From NCBI GenBank assembly GCA_964440345.1, contig CAYTSA010000004.1, forward strand, positions 34,029 through 98,028: a stretch of 64,000 nt of DNA, read 5' to 3'. A program made the translations under genes and the position numbers. The notes below the pieces were generated by a model that saw only the letters and a program-made list of their open reading frames with translations, did no database searches and was not told the origin of the DNA. The DNA comes from CAYTSA01 sp964440345. Its GTDB lineage: Bacteria > Desulfobacterota > Desulfovibrionia > Desulfovibrionales > Desulfovibrionaceae. This document shows positions 25,423 through 33,461 of the stretch, piece after piece. Positions within the stretch are counted from its first letter, which is position 1, and each line of letters starts with the position of its first letter.

Positions 25423-26166
25423 GTGAAAGAACCCTCCACCAGGGCCGTTGCGGCGGTGATCCCCTACCCGGCGCCCGAATCATTTACCTCCACGGTACAT
25501 CCGGAGCTGGGACCAGACACAGCAGCAGCCATTTATGACGCCATGGTCATGCACATGGATACAGCGCTGGACCAGTCGCAGGCGGCCGCCGCCGTGTACG
25601 TCCAGGACCCGGCAGGAGCTTCGTCCGCCAGCCGTTTGCTGGGCCGGGAAGTGAGCCCTCTGCCGGAATCAGGCGCAGCCGGCGTCTTTGCAGACGCTTT
25701 CGCTTCCGGCGCAGAAAGAGCAGTCGTCCTGTTTGGCCTGATGCCGGACTATCCCCTGGAGCTTCTGGACAAGACGCTGGACGACCTGACGGCCGCCCAC
25801 GCCGCATTGGGATCAGCGCCTGACCGCAGCTGCAACCTGGCGGGATTCGCCAAGCATTTTTTTTCACCAGCCTACGGGCCATATCTGCAGCCTGGTCACA
25901 GAGGAGGCTATGACGCGCTGTACCAACGGCTGGTTGCAGAAGAGCTGGAAATAGTCGCCTTGCCAGAATGGAGCCCTGTGAAGTCCATATGGGAATTAAA
26001 CGACCTGTACCGCCAGAACAAACGGTCGCGGTTCCACAAAACCCGGGCGTGGGGCATGCTGCGGGAGCACGACAGGATTTTAAAGCAATACGATATGGAC
26101 AAACCCACCCGGGAAGGCTTCAGCTGGTCCTGGGCGCATCCTCCAACAGAACAGCCCCAAAGGTAA
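25423..26166 (+). CDS. degenerate DUF2064-like glycosyltransferase-fold protein
   Basis: 247 residues. I chose the GTG at 25423 because AAGGAG lies five bases upstream; ATG codons at 25348 and 25354 have no such signal. The middle (AVVLFGLMPDYPLELLDKTLDDLTAAHAALGSAPDRSCNLAGF, residues ~105-150) follows the DUF2064 pattern of the GT-A superfamily, where the usual reading is G(S/T)DCPD ... LGPADDGGYYLIGL. Here the metal-binding DCPD is LMPD and the DGGYYL block is DRSCNL, so classic nucleotide-sugar transferase activity is unlikely. The remaining ~90 C-terminal residues are unrecognised. The next gene starts 4 bp later. Confidence 0.6.
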   Translation: MKEPSTRAVAAVIPYPAPESFTSTVHPELGPDTAAAIYDAMVMHMDTALDQSQAAAAVYVQDPAGASSASRLLGREVSPLPESGAAGVFADAFASGAERAVVLFGLMPDYPLELLDKTLDDLTAAHAALGSAPDRSCNLAGFAKHFFSPAYGPYLQPGHRGGYDALYQRLVAEELEIVALPEWSPVKSIWELNDLYRQNKRSRFHKTRAWGMLREHDRILKQYDMDKPTREGFSWSWAHPPTEQPQR

Positions 26167-26170
26167 GAGG

Positions 26171-27142
26171 ATGACGAAAACTGCTCCTATACTGCAAGTG
26201 GAAGAGCTGACCAGACGCTTCTTCGTAAAATCCGGGGGCATGGGCGGAACCACGGAGACTGTGACTGCGGTGGACGGGGTGTCGTTTTCCGTGCAGCGCG
26301 GCGAAACTTTGGGCCTGGTGGGCGAAAGCGGATGCGGCAAATCTACTCTGGCCCGGATGATCGTCCGGCTGTTGCGGCCCAGCTCAGGCCGGGCTTTGCT
26401 GGACGGCGCATCCATCTGGAACGGGGACGCATCTTTGCGGCGTAGTTTCCCGCGCCGGGTGCAGATGGTGTTTCAGGACCCCTTTTCTTCGCTCAACCCG
26501 CGCTGGTCTGTGGGGGCGGCTATTGGCGAGCCTCTGGCCATACACAGGCAAGGCAACCGCAAGAAGCGCAAGGAGCGCGTGGCCCAGCTGCTGGAGTGGG
26601 TGGGCCTGGCCCCCGAGCACGCCAGCCGCTATCCACACGAGTTTTCCGGCGGACAGCGACAGCGCGTGGCGGTCGCCCGGGCGCTGGCGTTGAATCCAGA
26701 CCTGGTGGCGCTGGACGAGCCTGTCTCAGCCCTGGACGTCTCCATCCAGGCCCAGGTGCTCAACCTTCTGGCTGGGCTGCAGAACAAACTGGACTTGACC
26801 TATCTTTTCATTTCCCACGATTTGTCCGTGGTCAGCCATGTAAGCGACCGGGTGGCGGTGATGTACATGGGCCGGCTGGTGGAAATGGCCGACGCTGCAA
26901 TGTTGTACGCCGACCCTCTGCATCCCTACACCCGCACGTTGCTGGCGGCTGCGCCCGTGCCAGACCCTGACGCGCCCCCAAGGCAAAGCGGGCGGCAACG
27001 CAGTGGCGCGGAACAAGCCGGCGAGACTTCCGGTTGCCGGTTTGCGCCACGATGCGCAGAGGCAAAGAAGGACTGTTTTCACGACAAACCGCAGCTGCGA
27101 GAGATCAGGCCAGGGCGCTGGGTTGCCTGCTACAACGCATGA
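26171..27142 (+). CDS. oligopeptide/dipeptide-type ABC transporter ATPase (OppF/DppF-like), orphan
   Basis: 323 residues. Walker A is LVGESGCGKSTLARM, signature HEFSGGQRQRVAVARAL, Walker B LVALDEPVSALDVSIQAQ and the switch histidine in FISHDLSVV. The C-terminal extension includes DPLHPYTRTLLAAAPVPDP and the cysteine set CRFAPRC...C...C, which in Opp/Dpp ATPases binds an iron-sulfur cluster. This is the second ATPase type of a peptide importer, but no permease, first ATPase or binding protein is in the window. It is translationally linked to the DUF2064-like gene. Confidence 0.9.
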   Translation: MTKTAPILQVEELTRRFFVKSGGMGGTTETVTAVDGVSFSVQRGETLGLVGESGCGKSTLARMIVRLLRPSSGRALLDGASIWNGDASLRRSFPRRVQMVFQDPFSSLNPRWSVGAAIGEPLAIHRQGNRKKRKERVAQLLEWVGLAPEHASRYPHEFSGGQRQRVAVARALALNPDLVALDEPVSALDVSIQAQVLNLLAGLQNKLDLTYLFISHDLSVVSHVSDRVAVMYMGRLVEMADAAMLYADPLHPYTRTLLAAAPVPDPDAPPRQSGRQRSGAEQAGETSGCRFAPRCAEAKKDCFHDKPQLREIRPGRWVACYNA

Positions 27143-27170
27143 ACAGCCCTTTCTCTGTACAGGCCCAGCG

Positions 27171-28313
27171 TCAAGTATTTGCCGGCACAATGATGGTTTT
27201 GCAGACCCCGTGGTCTTTCTGAAGAATTTTCTTGGCCTGCCTGGCCTGAGAGAGGTTGGCAAAGCCGCCGATGACGACCCGGTGCCACAGCCCCTTGGCG
27301 CCCAGGTTGGCGGTGATTACTTGGGCCGGAATGCCAGCCTGCTGCAGCTCTTTGGCCCTTTTCCAGGCGTCCTGGGATGAACGCCAGGAGCTTTCCTGAA
27401 TAACATAGGCGGCTTGCGACGCCTTGGATGGCGGCAGGCTTGGCAAGACCGAGGGCGCGAAAAATACTGACGCTATCTGGTCAGGGCTCAACGACCGGGC
27501 AGGAGAGCCGGCAAGGGCAAATCCAGCCTCCACGAGCTTGACCGCCTCATTGTTGCGGATTGCGCTGGTTTTGCCGCCCAGCACCACAGCCAGCAACCGC
27601 GTGTCTCCACGGTTGGCGGTAATGACCACGTTAAAGCCAGAGGCCGCTACGTAGCCTGTCTTCAAGCCGTCCACGCCATAGCAAGTTTTGAGCAGAGCGT
27701 TACTGTTTTTTGACTGCTTTTTATTGTGCGCCATTTCCTGAATGGAGTGCATATCGTAACGGTCCGGGTAGGCCTGAATGTATTTTGTGGCCAGCGTGAG
27801 CATGTCTGCAGCAGTGGTGATCTGTTTTCTGGCTGGCAGACCGTGCGAGTTGACAAAAAAAGAGTCGTGGAGCCCCAAGGAACGTGCAGCGCGGTTCATG
27901 CGTTTGACAAAATCCCTTTCACTTCCAGCCACATGCTCTGCGGCGGCCACACAGGCGTCATTGCCGGAGGCCACGGCTATCCCCTTGACCAGTTCGCCCA
28001 GGGTCAGCTGTTCCTTGTGCTTGATATGCATGCTCGAACCGCCAGTCAGGGCCGCCTTGCGGCTTACTGTGACCACGTCGTCCATGGAGACTCTGCCGGC
28101 TTCCACTTCCTGGTAGATGACGTACAAAGTGAGTATCTTTGTCAACGACGCCGGCGGGATACGGTCTTTCGCATTCTGTTCGTAGAGCACTTCGCCAGTG
28201 CCCCTGTCCGCCAGGACGGCCGCCTTGACGTGCAGACCAGCGGCCCCGGCCTGGGCGCACAGGCCCGCCAACAGGGCCAGCAAACATAGAGCGGCTGTGA
28301 ATCGTATTTTCAT
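27171..28313 (-). CDS. dacA: D-alanyl-D-alanine carboxypeptidase with SPOR domain
   Basis: 380 residues with a signal peptide (residues ~1-24). The penicillin-binding active site is complete: PASLTK (SxxK, Ser ~55), ASGND (SxN, ~115) and GLKTG (KTG, ~218). It would trim the terminal D-Ala of peptidoglycan pentapeptides in the periplasm. After the peptidase S11 domain a linker leads to a C-terminal SPOR region (residues ~305-378: AYVIQESSWRSSQDAWKRAKELQ, HRVVIGGFANLSQARQAKKIL), which binds denuded septal glycan. The SPOR domain replaces the amphipathic membrane anchor of E. coli PBP5. It converges on the ABC ATPase gene. Confidence 0.93.
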   Translation of the reverse strand: MKIRFTAALCLLALLAGLCAQAGAAGLHVKAAVLADRGTGEVLYEQNAKDRIPPASLTKILTLYVIYQEVEAGRVSMDDVVTVSRKAALTGGSSMHIKHKEQLTLGELVKGIAVASGNDACVAAAEHVAGSERDFVKRMNRAARSLGLHDSFFVNSHGLPARKQITTAADMLTLATKYIQAYPDRYDMHSIQEMAHNKKQSKNSNALLKTCYGVDGLKTGYVAASGFNVVITANRGDTRLLAVVLGGKTSAIRNNEAVKLVEAGFALAGSPARSLSPDQIASVFFAPSVLPSLPPSKASQAAYVIQESSWRSSQDAWKRAKELQQAGIPAQVITANLGAKGLWHRVVIGGFANLSQARQAKKILQKDHGVCKTIIVPANT

Positions 28314-28446
28314 ATGCGTTCCACCTCGTCTTTGGCTTGTGGGCTGTATTTCAAGCGTCTTTTAGCAATTTTCATGCCTTCATTAAGCAGTGTCTTGCAT
28401 TTTGGCATGTTGCCGAACACGCATTGAGCATCGGCCTGGCCGTCTG

Positions 28447-30381
28447 TCAGTGAACGGACGGTGGTATGGCCAACACTCCGCTTTTCGCTCTTTGCAGCAA
28501 AGATTCCAAGCGCTCGCGCTCCATTGGCTTGGCGTAAAAAAAACCTTGCCCAAGCTTGCATCCCAAATTGCGCAAGGCATGCACATTTTCTTGATTTTCA
28601 ACGCCTTCAGCCACCACTTCCATGCCAAGATTTCCCGCCAAGGCCATGATGGCCCGGATGACTTGCTCCTGTTTTGCATCCCTGCCTGTAAGCAATGTGA
28701 CGAAAGAACGGTCAATTTTCAACATGTCAAAGGGAAATTGGTACAAATACGCCAGAGAGGAGTAGCCTGCTCCAAAATCGTCTATGGCAAGGGCCGGGCC
28801 AATCTCCTTAATTGCGTGCAGGGTTTTGCTTGCTTGTTGAGGATTTTGCATGAGCAGGCTTTCTGTTACCTCAAGCTTCAGCAGTGATGCTGGCACATTG
28901 GCTTTTACAATGGCTTGTTCTACAATGTTGGCCAAATTTTTTTCCTGAAATTGTCGTCCGGAAAGGTTCACGTTCAGCGTGACCTGCGGCCCTTCGGGAA
29001 GCAGCGATATAACGCGGGCAAGGCCGGCGCAGGCTTCTTCCAATATCCACTCGCCCAACTGGCATATCATGCCGTTTTCCTCTGTCATGGGAATAAAATC
29101 CAAGGGGTACAGAAGCCCCATTTCAGGATGCCGCCACCGCACAAGCGCTTCAAATCCTACAATTTCTCTGGATATCAATCGGACAATCGGTTGATAATGC
29201 AGTTCGAATTCGCCGCGCTCCAGGGCTTTGTGCATATCTGCTTCGACTTTAAGCTTGAGAGCCGCTTGTTCGTGCATGGATGCGTGAAACACTTGGCGGC
29301 CAGGCGCCTGCTGCAGCTTAGCCCGCTGCATGGCTGTCCCAGCGTCGCGTATTATCTGGTCCGGGTCCGTATAGTGGTCAGCCCCAAAGACTATGCCGAC
29401 GCACGGGGCAACATAGACATCGTTGCCTTGTACGGAGAAAGGAGTCGACAGCCGCTCTATAATGCGGTCAGCAGCCTTTTCCGACTCTTCGGGGATATCA
29501 ATATCGTCGAGCAACACCAGATACTCATTTCCAAAAAATCGGGCGGCTGTATCGACTCTGCGCAAACACGACAAGAGCCGGCTGCTGACCCGCTTAAGCA
29601 GTTCATCGCCTGCATAATGGCCAAGACTGTCATTCGCTTGCTTGAACCGCAGTAAATCAATGGACAGGACTGAAAAATTGTAGCCTTCCTTGCGCTGCAT
29701 GCGCTGCATGGCTTGCTGCAGACGGTCCCGAAACAAAACACGGTTAGGCAGGCCAGTTAAGCGGTCGGTAAAAACATTTTGCTGTAGTTGATCCCTGTAT
29801 TGCCGTTCGCGGGTGACGTCCCTGCCCACGAGCAACACCGTATACTCAGTCAGAGGGCTGCCGGCGACATGGAACCACGTTTGCCCGCCGCCCAGAATGC
29901 CGGCGAATTCCCCTTCCTTTGGCGTCTTGCTCTCCAACACCTCAGTAATAAGCAAAAGCAGCAACGCTCCAGATTCCGGTTCAATAAAATCGCAAATGCG
30001 CAACCCAGCCATTTCTTCTGGCGCATAGCTTTTAAAGGCGTAGCGCGTGGGAAAAACGCGTTGAATCCGGCAGTCTGCGTCCACCTCTAGCACCAGGCTC
30101 GTCATGGTGCTGAAAACTGCGTGCAGTTCCTGTTCTGAGTGCTTGGCAAGTGCGTTCTGCCGGGAAAGATCATCGCGAATGGTTTGGCATTTGCGCCACA
30201 ACCGCAAATATACAACAGCAAATGCAATAGCCAGCAACGCCAGCGCGCCGCCGTAGAAAAGCAACGGGTCCGCGCCCTTGGCCGCGCTTGACGGCTGAGC
30301 AGCTGCAGCTTGCACGCCGTTGGCCACATTGAGGCCGTGGAGGGCTAAGCCTTCTGCAAAACTCTGAACTGAATCTCTCAT
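28447..30381 (-). CDS. PAS-GGDEF(degenerate)-EAL cyclic di-GMP phosphodiesterase
   Basis: 644 residues from the ATG at 30381; a GTG at 30450 is also open and neither has a clear ribosome site. A membrane helix (LLFYGGALALLAIAFAVVYL) near residue 40-60 is followed by a PAS-like region (~80-190), a GGDEF domain (~200-365) and an EAL domain (~380-635). The GGDEF signature is FGNEY, so it should not make c-di-GMP. The EAL domain is intact: EALVRW, NLSGRQF, EVTES, IDDFGAGYSS, LKIDRSFV, EGVEN and QGFFYAKPM. It is therefore a likely membrane-anchored c-di-GMP phosphodiesterase with a regulatory GGDEF remnant. Confidence 0.88.
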   Translation of the reverse strand: MRDSVQSFAEGLALHGLNVANGVQAAAAQPSSAAKGADPLLFYGGALALLAIAFAVVYLRLWRKCQTIRDDLSRQNALAKHSEQELHAVFSTMTSLVLEVDADCRIQRVFPTRYAFKSYAPEEMAGLRICDFIEPESGALLLLLITEVLESKTPKEGEFAGILGGGQTWFHVAGSPLTEYTVLLVGRDVTRERQYRDQLQQNVFTDRLTGLPNRVLFRDRLQQAMQRMQRKEGYNFSVLSIDLLRFKQANDSLGHYAGDELLKRVSSRLLSCLRRVDTAARFFGNEYLVLLDDIDIPEESEKAADRIIERLSTPFSVQGNDVYVAPCVGIVFGADHYTDPDQIIRDAGTAMQRAKLQQAPGRQVFHASMHEQAALKLKVEADMHKALERGEFELHYQPIVRLISREIVGFEALVRWRHPEMGLLYPLDFIPMTEENGMICQLGEWILEEACAGLARVISLLPEGPQVTLNVNLSGRQFQEKNLANIVEQAIVKANVPASLLKLEVTESLLMQNPQQASKTLHAIKEIGPALAIDDFGAGYSSLAYLYQFPFDMLKIDRSFVTLLTGRDAKQEQVIRAIMALAGNLGMEVVAEGVENQENVHALRNLGCKLGQGFFYAKPMERERLESLLQRAKSGVLAIPPSVH

Positions 30382-30930
30382 AAGCAATGGAAAACAGACA
30401 GCAGGTAAAGCCGTCCAGCATACGCAGCAAAACCTCAGGCTGCACGACACACAGAATAATGGGTACGATGGCTACAACGCTTCTCTCCAAAGAGAGTATC
30501 TTCGCCAGATGACGGTTTTATGACGCATTAGAGCCCCTGCCGGGGATATTGCCAGCATGCAGCATCCGACGCCAGAGTCCACCGTTGGAGAATCCATATA
30601 CGCACCCCAGTTGATTCAGGCAGCCATTGGCAAATACGCCCATACACCTCCTCCCTGCCAAGGAGCCGCCAACTTTCCAGCCGAAACTACATTTTTTTCT
30701 TCATATTTTTGGGCCTTTGCGTCATGGGCAAAAAAATGCAAAAAGAGATGTTCATTGTTTTTGATACAATAGTGTTCAAGTTAACGAAAATGCATCATAG
30801 TACACCATGGCATCTTTTAGTTGACACGAACTCATCGAAACTGATAAAAACGCATCCAATATGGTTTTGATTGATTAAAGAGGCTCCATTTTCGTTTGAG
30901 CGCCTTGAAAAAGCATGAAGTGCAGCGACC
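30382..30930. other. 549 bp intergenic region
   Basis: Divergent region between the EAL gene and a small HTH gene. It is AT-rich toward the right and includes a TTGACACGAAC stretch (about 30821-30831) that could be a -35 element. No gene recognised. Confidence 0.4.
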
Positions 30931-31236
30931 GTGAGCAAGGAGCAGCAAAGACCAGTGACGGATGAAAAAACAACGTTCACCCTGGTTGAAGCTGCGGAAT
31001 TGCTCAGTTGCCATACAGCAACGTTGCGCAGGGCCATACAAGACGGAGAGCTTCGCGCAGCCCGAGTGGGGAAACGGTTCCGGGTGTCTAAGACTGATCT
31101 AGAAGATTTTTGGATTGCCAGAGGTGGGGGGGCTCTTTTTGAGGATTCGCCGCGACCTCCCCTGGAGCCGAAAAAGGCGCAGAAAGAAAAGGGTAAAAAG
31201 CGGCAAGGTCCTGAACAACTGAAACTACCCACCTGA
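30931..31236 (+). CDS. small excisionase/MerR-like helix-turn-helix protein
   Basis: 101 residues from a GTG start with only a weak ribosome site. Residues ~14-60 form a DNA-binding helix-turn-helix of the excisionase type: FTLVEAAELLSCHTATLRRAIQDGEL followed by AARVGKRFRVSKTDLEDFW. The C-terminal ~40 residues are Lys/Pro-rich and probably disordered. Such proteins are found in phage and mobile elements and as small regulators. The stop codon overlaps the GAGGAGG ribosome site of the next gene, so the two are translationally linked. Confidence 0.7.
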   Translation: MSKEQQRPVTDEKTTFTLVEAAELLSCHTATLRRAIQDGELRAARVGKRFRVSKTDLEDFWIARGGGALFEDSPRPPLEPKKAQKEKGKKRQGPEQLKLPT

Positions 31237-31248
31237 GGAGGTAGCAAC

Positions 31249-31674
31249 ATGCCCCGACTTGAAAACGATTCTCCCATGGAGCAGATTACGCTTCAGAATG
31301 ACGTCGCTGGCGCAGACATCACCTTTACAGGCCGGTTGTGCGCAGAGCACCAGTTCTACGATTCGGAAACCGGCGCGTTGACGCAGCAGAGGGTCTACGT
31401 CACCAGCGACGGACAGCAAGCGTATTCTGTTATTGCCTCAGACGGACGGTGCAAAGAAAAACGGGCGTACCTGATCCGCCGCGAAGGTAAGTTGTGCAAG
31501 ATCAACAACGGTCTTTTTGACGTGACGGTGTTTGCAGAAGACCTGCTGCAAGTGGTTAAAGGCTTGTGCGGCGTGAACGACGAGAACAGCCTGCAAGCCG
31601 CAGAAGGCGAAGACATGAGCCTTCAAGATTTTTTCCAGCAAGTTCAAGAGCCGAACAAAGCTGTGAACGAATAA
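31249..31674 (+). CDS. hypothetical protein linked to the HTH gene
   Basis: 141 residues; I do not recognise a family. It starts 12 bp after the HTH gene behind GAGGAGG. The sequence is mixed alpha/beta, hydrophilic, with no membrane segment; it contains a strand-rich middle (RLCAEHQFYDSETGALTQQR, DGRCKEKRAYLIRREGKL) and an acidic C-terminus. Co-transcription with a small HTH regulator and neighbourhood to phage-derived genes suggest an accessory or mobile origin, but no role can be assigned. Confidence 0.6.
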   Translation: MPRLENDSPMEQITLQNDVAGADITFTGRLCAEHQFYDSETGALTQQRVYVTSDGQQAYSVIASDGRCKEKRAYLIRREGKLCKINNGLFDVTVFAEDLLQVVKGLCGVNDENSLQAAEGEDMSLQDFFQQVQEPNKAVNE

Positions 31675-32135
31675 AATATTTCCAAGTCGCCACGGGAGCC
31701 GGCCAAGCGTACATCTTATGCAGACCCTTGCCGCAAATCGTCCTCCTTTGCCTTAGGCCGCCTGACCGCATTGACTATATACTTCGGCTCTCTATATATG
31801 GGCGACGCAACCTCCTGCCCGGCGGTTCATTCGTGTTCCGCCGGGTTTTCTTTGTATATGGCGGACTACGAGCGCTCTTGCCCTCTGCGCGGCCATCCTC
31901 AACTGAATGTTGCAAAGCAGCCTCTACGAGCCAAGCAGGCGAGAAGAACACTGTCCAGAACAGACGTTACTACAATCTTCTGCGGTCAAATGTTAAGATT
32001 TGGCCCCGTTGGTAATACGCTTGTAACTTCTTTTCTCTTGCGCGTTGAACGAAATATCTGTAACGATCACATCGCAATGAGGACCTTCGTAAACACGCCT
32101 ATGCACCGCAGATCAGACAAGAATGGAGAATTCCC
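31675..32135. other. 461 bp intergenic region with terminator
   Basis: Contains a strong hairpin-plus-T terminator (31818-31853) for the HTH/hypothetical pair. The remainder up to the ribosome site GGAG at 32130 shows no gene. Confidence 0.5.
31818..31853 (+). terminator. rho-independent terminator
   Basis: CCCGGCGG, 12-base loop, CCGCCGGG, then TTTTCTTT. Perfect 8 bp stem. Confidence 0.85.
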
Positions 32136-32444
32136 ATGCCCCTGAAAAAACAATATTTAAAAAGTAAACCCGTATGCAAAGTCACATTTAAGCTTCCTGC
32201 AGAAGCTGCTGGAGCAGGCCAGGCAGCCCATCTGGTTGGCGAATTCAACGACTGGGACTACACTGCCACGCCCATGCGGCGGCTTAAAGACGGCAGCTTC
32301 ACTGCAACTGTAGACCTGGAAGTGGGACGGGATTACCAGTTCCGCTATCTCATCGACGGCGACACCTGGACCAACGATGCTGAAGCCGACCGGTACGAGT
32401 TCAACGCCTTTGCCAATGAAGACAACTCTGTGGTGTCGCTGTAG
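32136..32444 (+). CDS. stand-alone isoamylase early-set (CBM48-like) domain protein
   Basis: 102 residues with GGAG seven bases before ATG. The whole protein is one E-set/carbohydrate-binding module 48 domain: VTFKLPAEA, AAHLVGEFNDWDYTATPMRRLKDGSF, DYQFRYLIDGDTWTNDAEADRYEFN, with the tryptophans expected to contact glucan. Stand-alone copies of this domain occur widely in sulfate reducers and may bind glycogen or act as a regulatory beta-subunit-like protein, similar to the AMPK glycogen-binding domain. No glycogen enzyme is encoded nearby. Confidence 0.88.
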   Translation: MPLKKQYLKSKPVCKVTFKLPAEAAGAGQAAHLVGEFNDWDYTATPMRRLKDGSFTATVDLEVGRDYQFRYLIDGDTWTNDAEADRYEFNAFANEDNSVVSL

Positions 32445-32761
32445 CAATCATTGACTACTCCCGGCGGTTATCCAGGGGGCATAGCGTTGTCTGGCGCTCG
32501 CAGCGCCATGCGTTCTTGGCGCGCCTGCCCTGCAGGCGTGTGCAACTTTACCAACCGGTCATCCAGCCGGATTCAGAGCATGTCTAGCCTGAGGCGCTCT
32601 TGGCGCTCTCTTGTCAGAGTGTTGTAAAGCTCATTTTCGCAGACCGTGCATAAAACACGAGGGCTAGCCGCAAAGAAGTTCAAAATCGACGTGTAGATGT
32701 AATACACGAGAGTTTGTGCTTTTTGAAGCAACTCCGCTATCGTGGTTTTTTCAACAACCTG
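32445..32761. other. 317 bp intergenic region with hairpins and a repeat
   Basis: Holds a 7 bp stem (TGGCGCT / AGCGCCA, 32492-32508), further short GC-rich inverted repeats, and the long copy of the dispersed repeat starting at 32632. No gene. Confidence 0.5.
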
Positions 32762-32763
32762 CT
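32632..32763 (+). repeat. dispersed intergenic repeat, long copy
   Basis: Runs from CATTTTCGCAGAC to CAACAACCTGCT, matching the minus-strand element at 22131-22214 at both ends with ~48 additional bases inside. Its right end meets the stop codon of the phage-type HTH gene, so it may mark an edge of the phage-derived block. Confidence 0.7.
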
Positions 32764-33028
32764 AATGCGGCCTGTTCTGCCTATGCGACGAACTGGGTTT
32801 GATATATTCATAATTTGCCTGAAACGCTTTCTCGCGTGCAGATTGCAACGAGTGTTGCGAGCGTTGATTTTTGAGCCATTCCTGGATTTCTCCAGGCATG
32901 GCTCTCCAGACCCGGTCCATTTTGAACGCAGGAAACTCTTTTTCCCGTATCCATTTATATAAGGTCTTTTTGGAGCACCCCAAAGCTTCAGCAATGGTGT
33001 CCAGTCCAGTCAGAACAATCTTTGTCAT
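32762..33028 (-). CDS. phage-type helix-turn-helix protein
   Basis: 88 residues, GAGGAGG eight bases before ATG. Residues ~8-60 form an HTH of the excisionase/terminase-small-subunit type: LDTIAEALGCSKKTLYKWIREKEFPAFKM then VWRAMPGEIQEWLKNQR. The tail is basic and polar. It overlaps the previous gene by 41 bp, which is common in phage operons. It is the last of three minus-strand genes of the phage-derived block. Confidence 0.75.
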   Translation of the reverse strand: MTKIVLTGLDTIAEALGCSKKTLYKWIREKEFPAFKMDRVWRAMPGEIQEWLKNQRSQHSLQSAREKAFQANYEYIKPSSSHRQNRPH

Positions 33029-33461
33029 GGGACAATCCTCCTCGGGGCGGCGATGCTGGTAACGGCTGCGACAATCTGCCTTGGCGCCCTGGCTGCGGAG
33101 CGTGGCGCAGCATAGCCATAATGCGCCGACAGTGGGCCTTATTCTGTTCCATTTGCTCCTGGCTGAGAGCTGGCGGAAGTTTGGAAGGCTCAGACCGGCC
33201 CCCCTCATGCAGCGTCCGCCACTCCTGGGCGGCTTCAAGTATGTCGACAGCCTTGGGGAAAAACCGGCAGCGCTTTCGCGCCAAGCGCACAGCTCCGACA
33301 AACTCTTCACAAGACATGCCGGTCAAATCTTCCATATACATATCAGACAGTATAGGCAGGGTTTTCTTGTCCACTCCCACATCACGGTAGTAGAGCGCTA
33401 GCTTCTGCAACTCAACCATCACTATCTCTTGAGCCAGCAAATTCTTTTGCTTTTTTTGCAT
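32988..33461 (-). CDS. phage helicase-loader-like replication protein
   Basis: 157 residues behind a GGAGG site. Residues ~12-75 (VELQKLALYYRD...LSDMYMEDLTGMSCEEFVGAVRLARKRCRFFPKAVDILEAA) follow the pattern of phage helicase loaders/inhibitors of the G39P/lambda-P-like group: a small helical domain in which a FFPK/FPxxAEI motif closes the unit. The C-terminal half is polar and low in structure. This is recognition by pattern only. It overlaps the upstream replication gene by 50 bp and the downstream HTH gene by 41 bp. Confidence 0.55.
   Translation of the reverse strand: MQKKQKNLLAQEIVMVELQKLALYYRDVGVDKKTLPILSDMYMEDLTGMSCEEFVGAVRLARKRCRFFPKAVDILEAAQEWRTLHEGGRSEPSKLPPALSQEQMEQNKAHCRRIMAMLRHAPQPGRQGRLSQPLPASPPRGGLSHDKDCSDWTGHHC

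Noticed and set aside
28310..28405. Short minus-strand frame (about 32 codons) ending with an ATGA overlap with dacA
   Set aside because: No ribosome site and no recognisable sequence; probably just the dacA leader, although a small peptide cannot be excluded.
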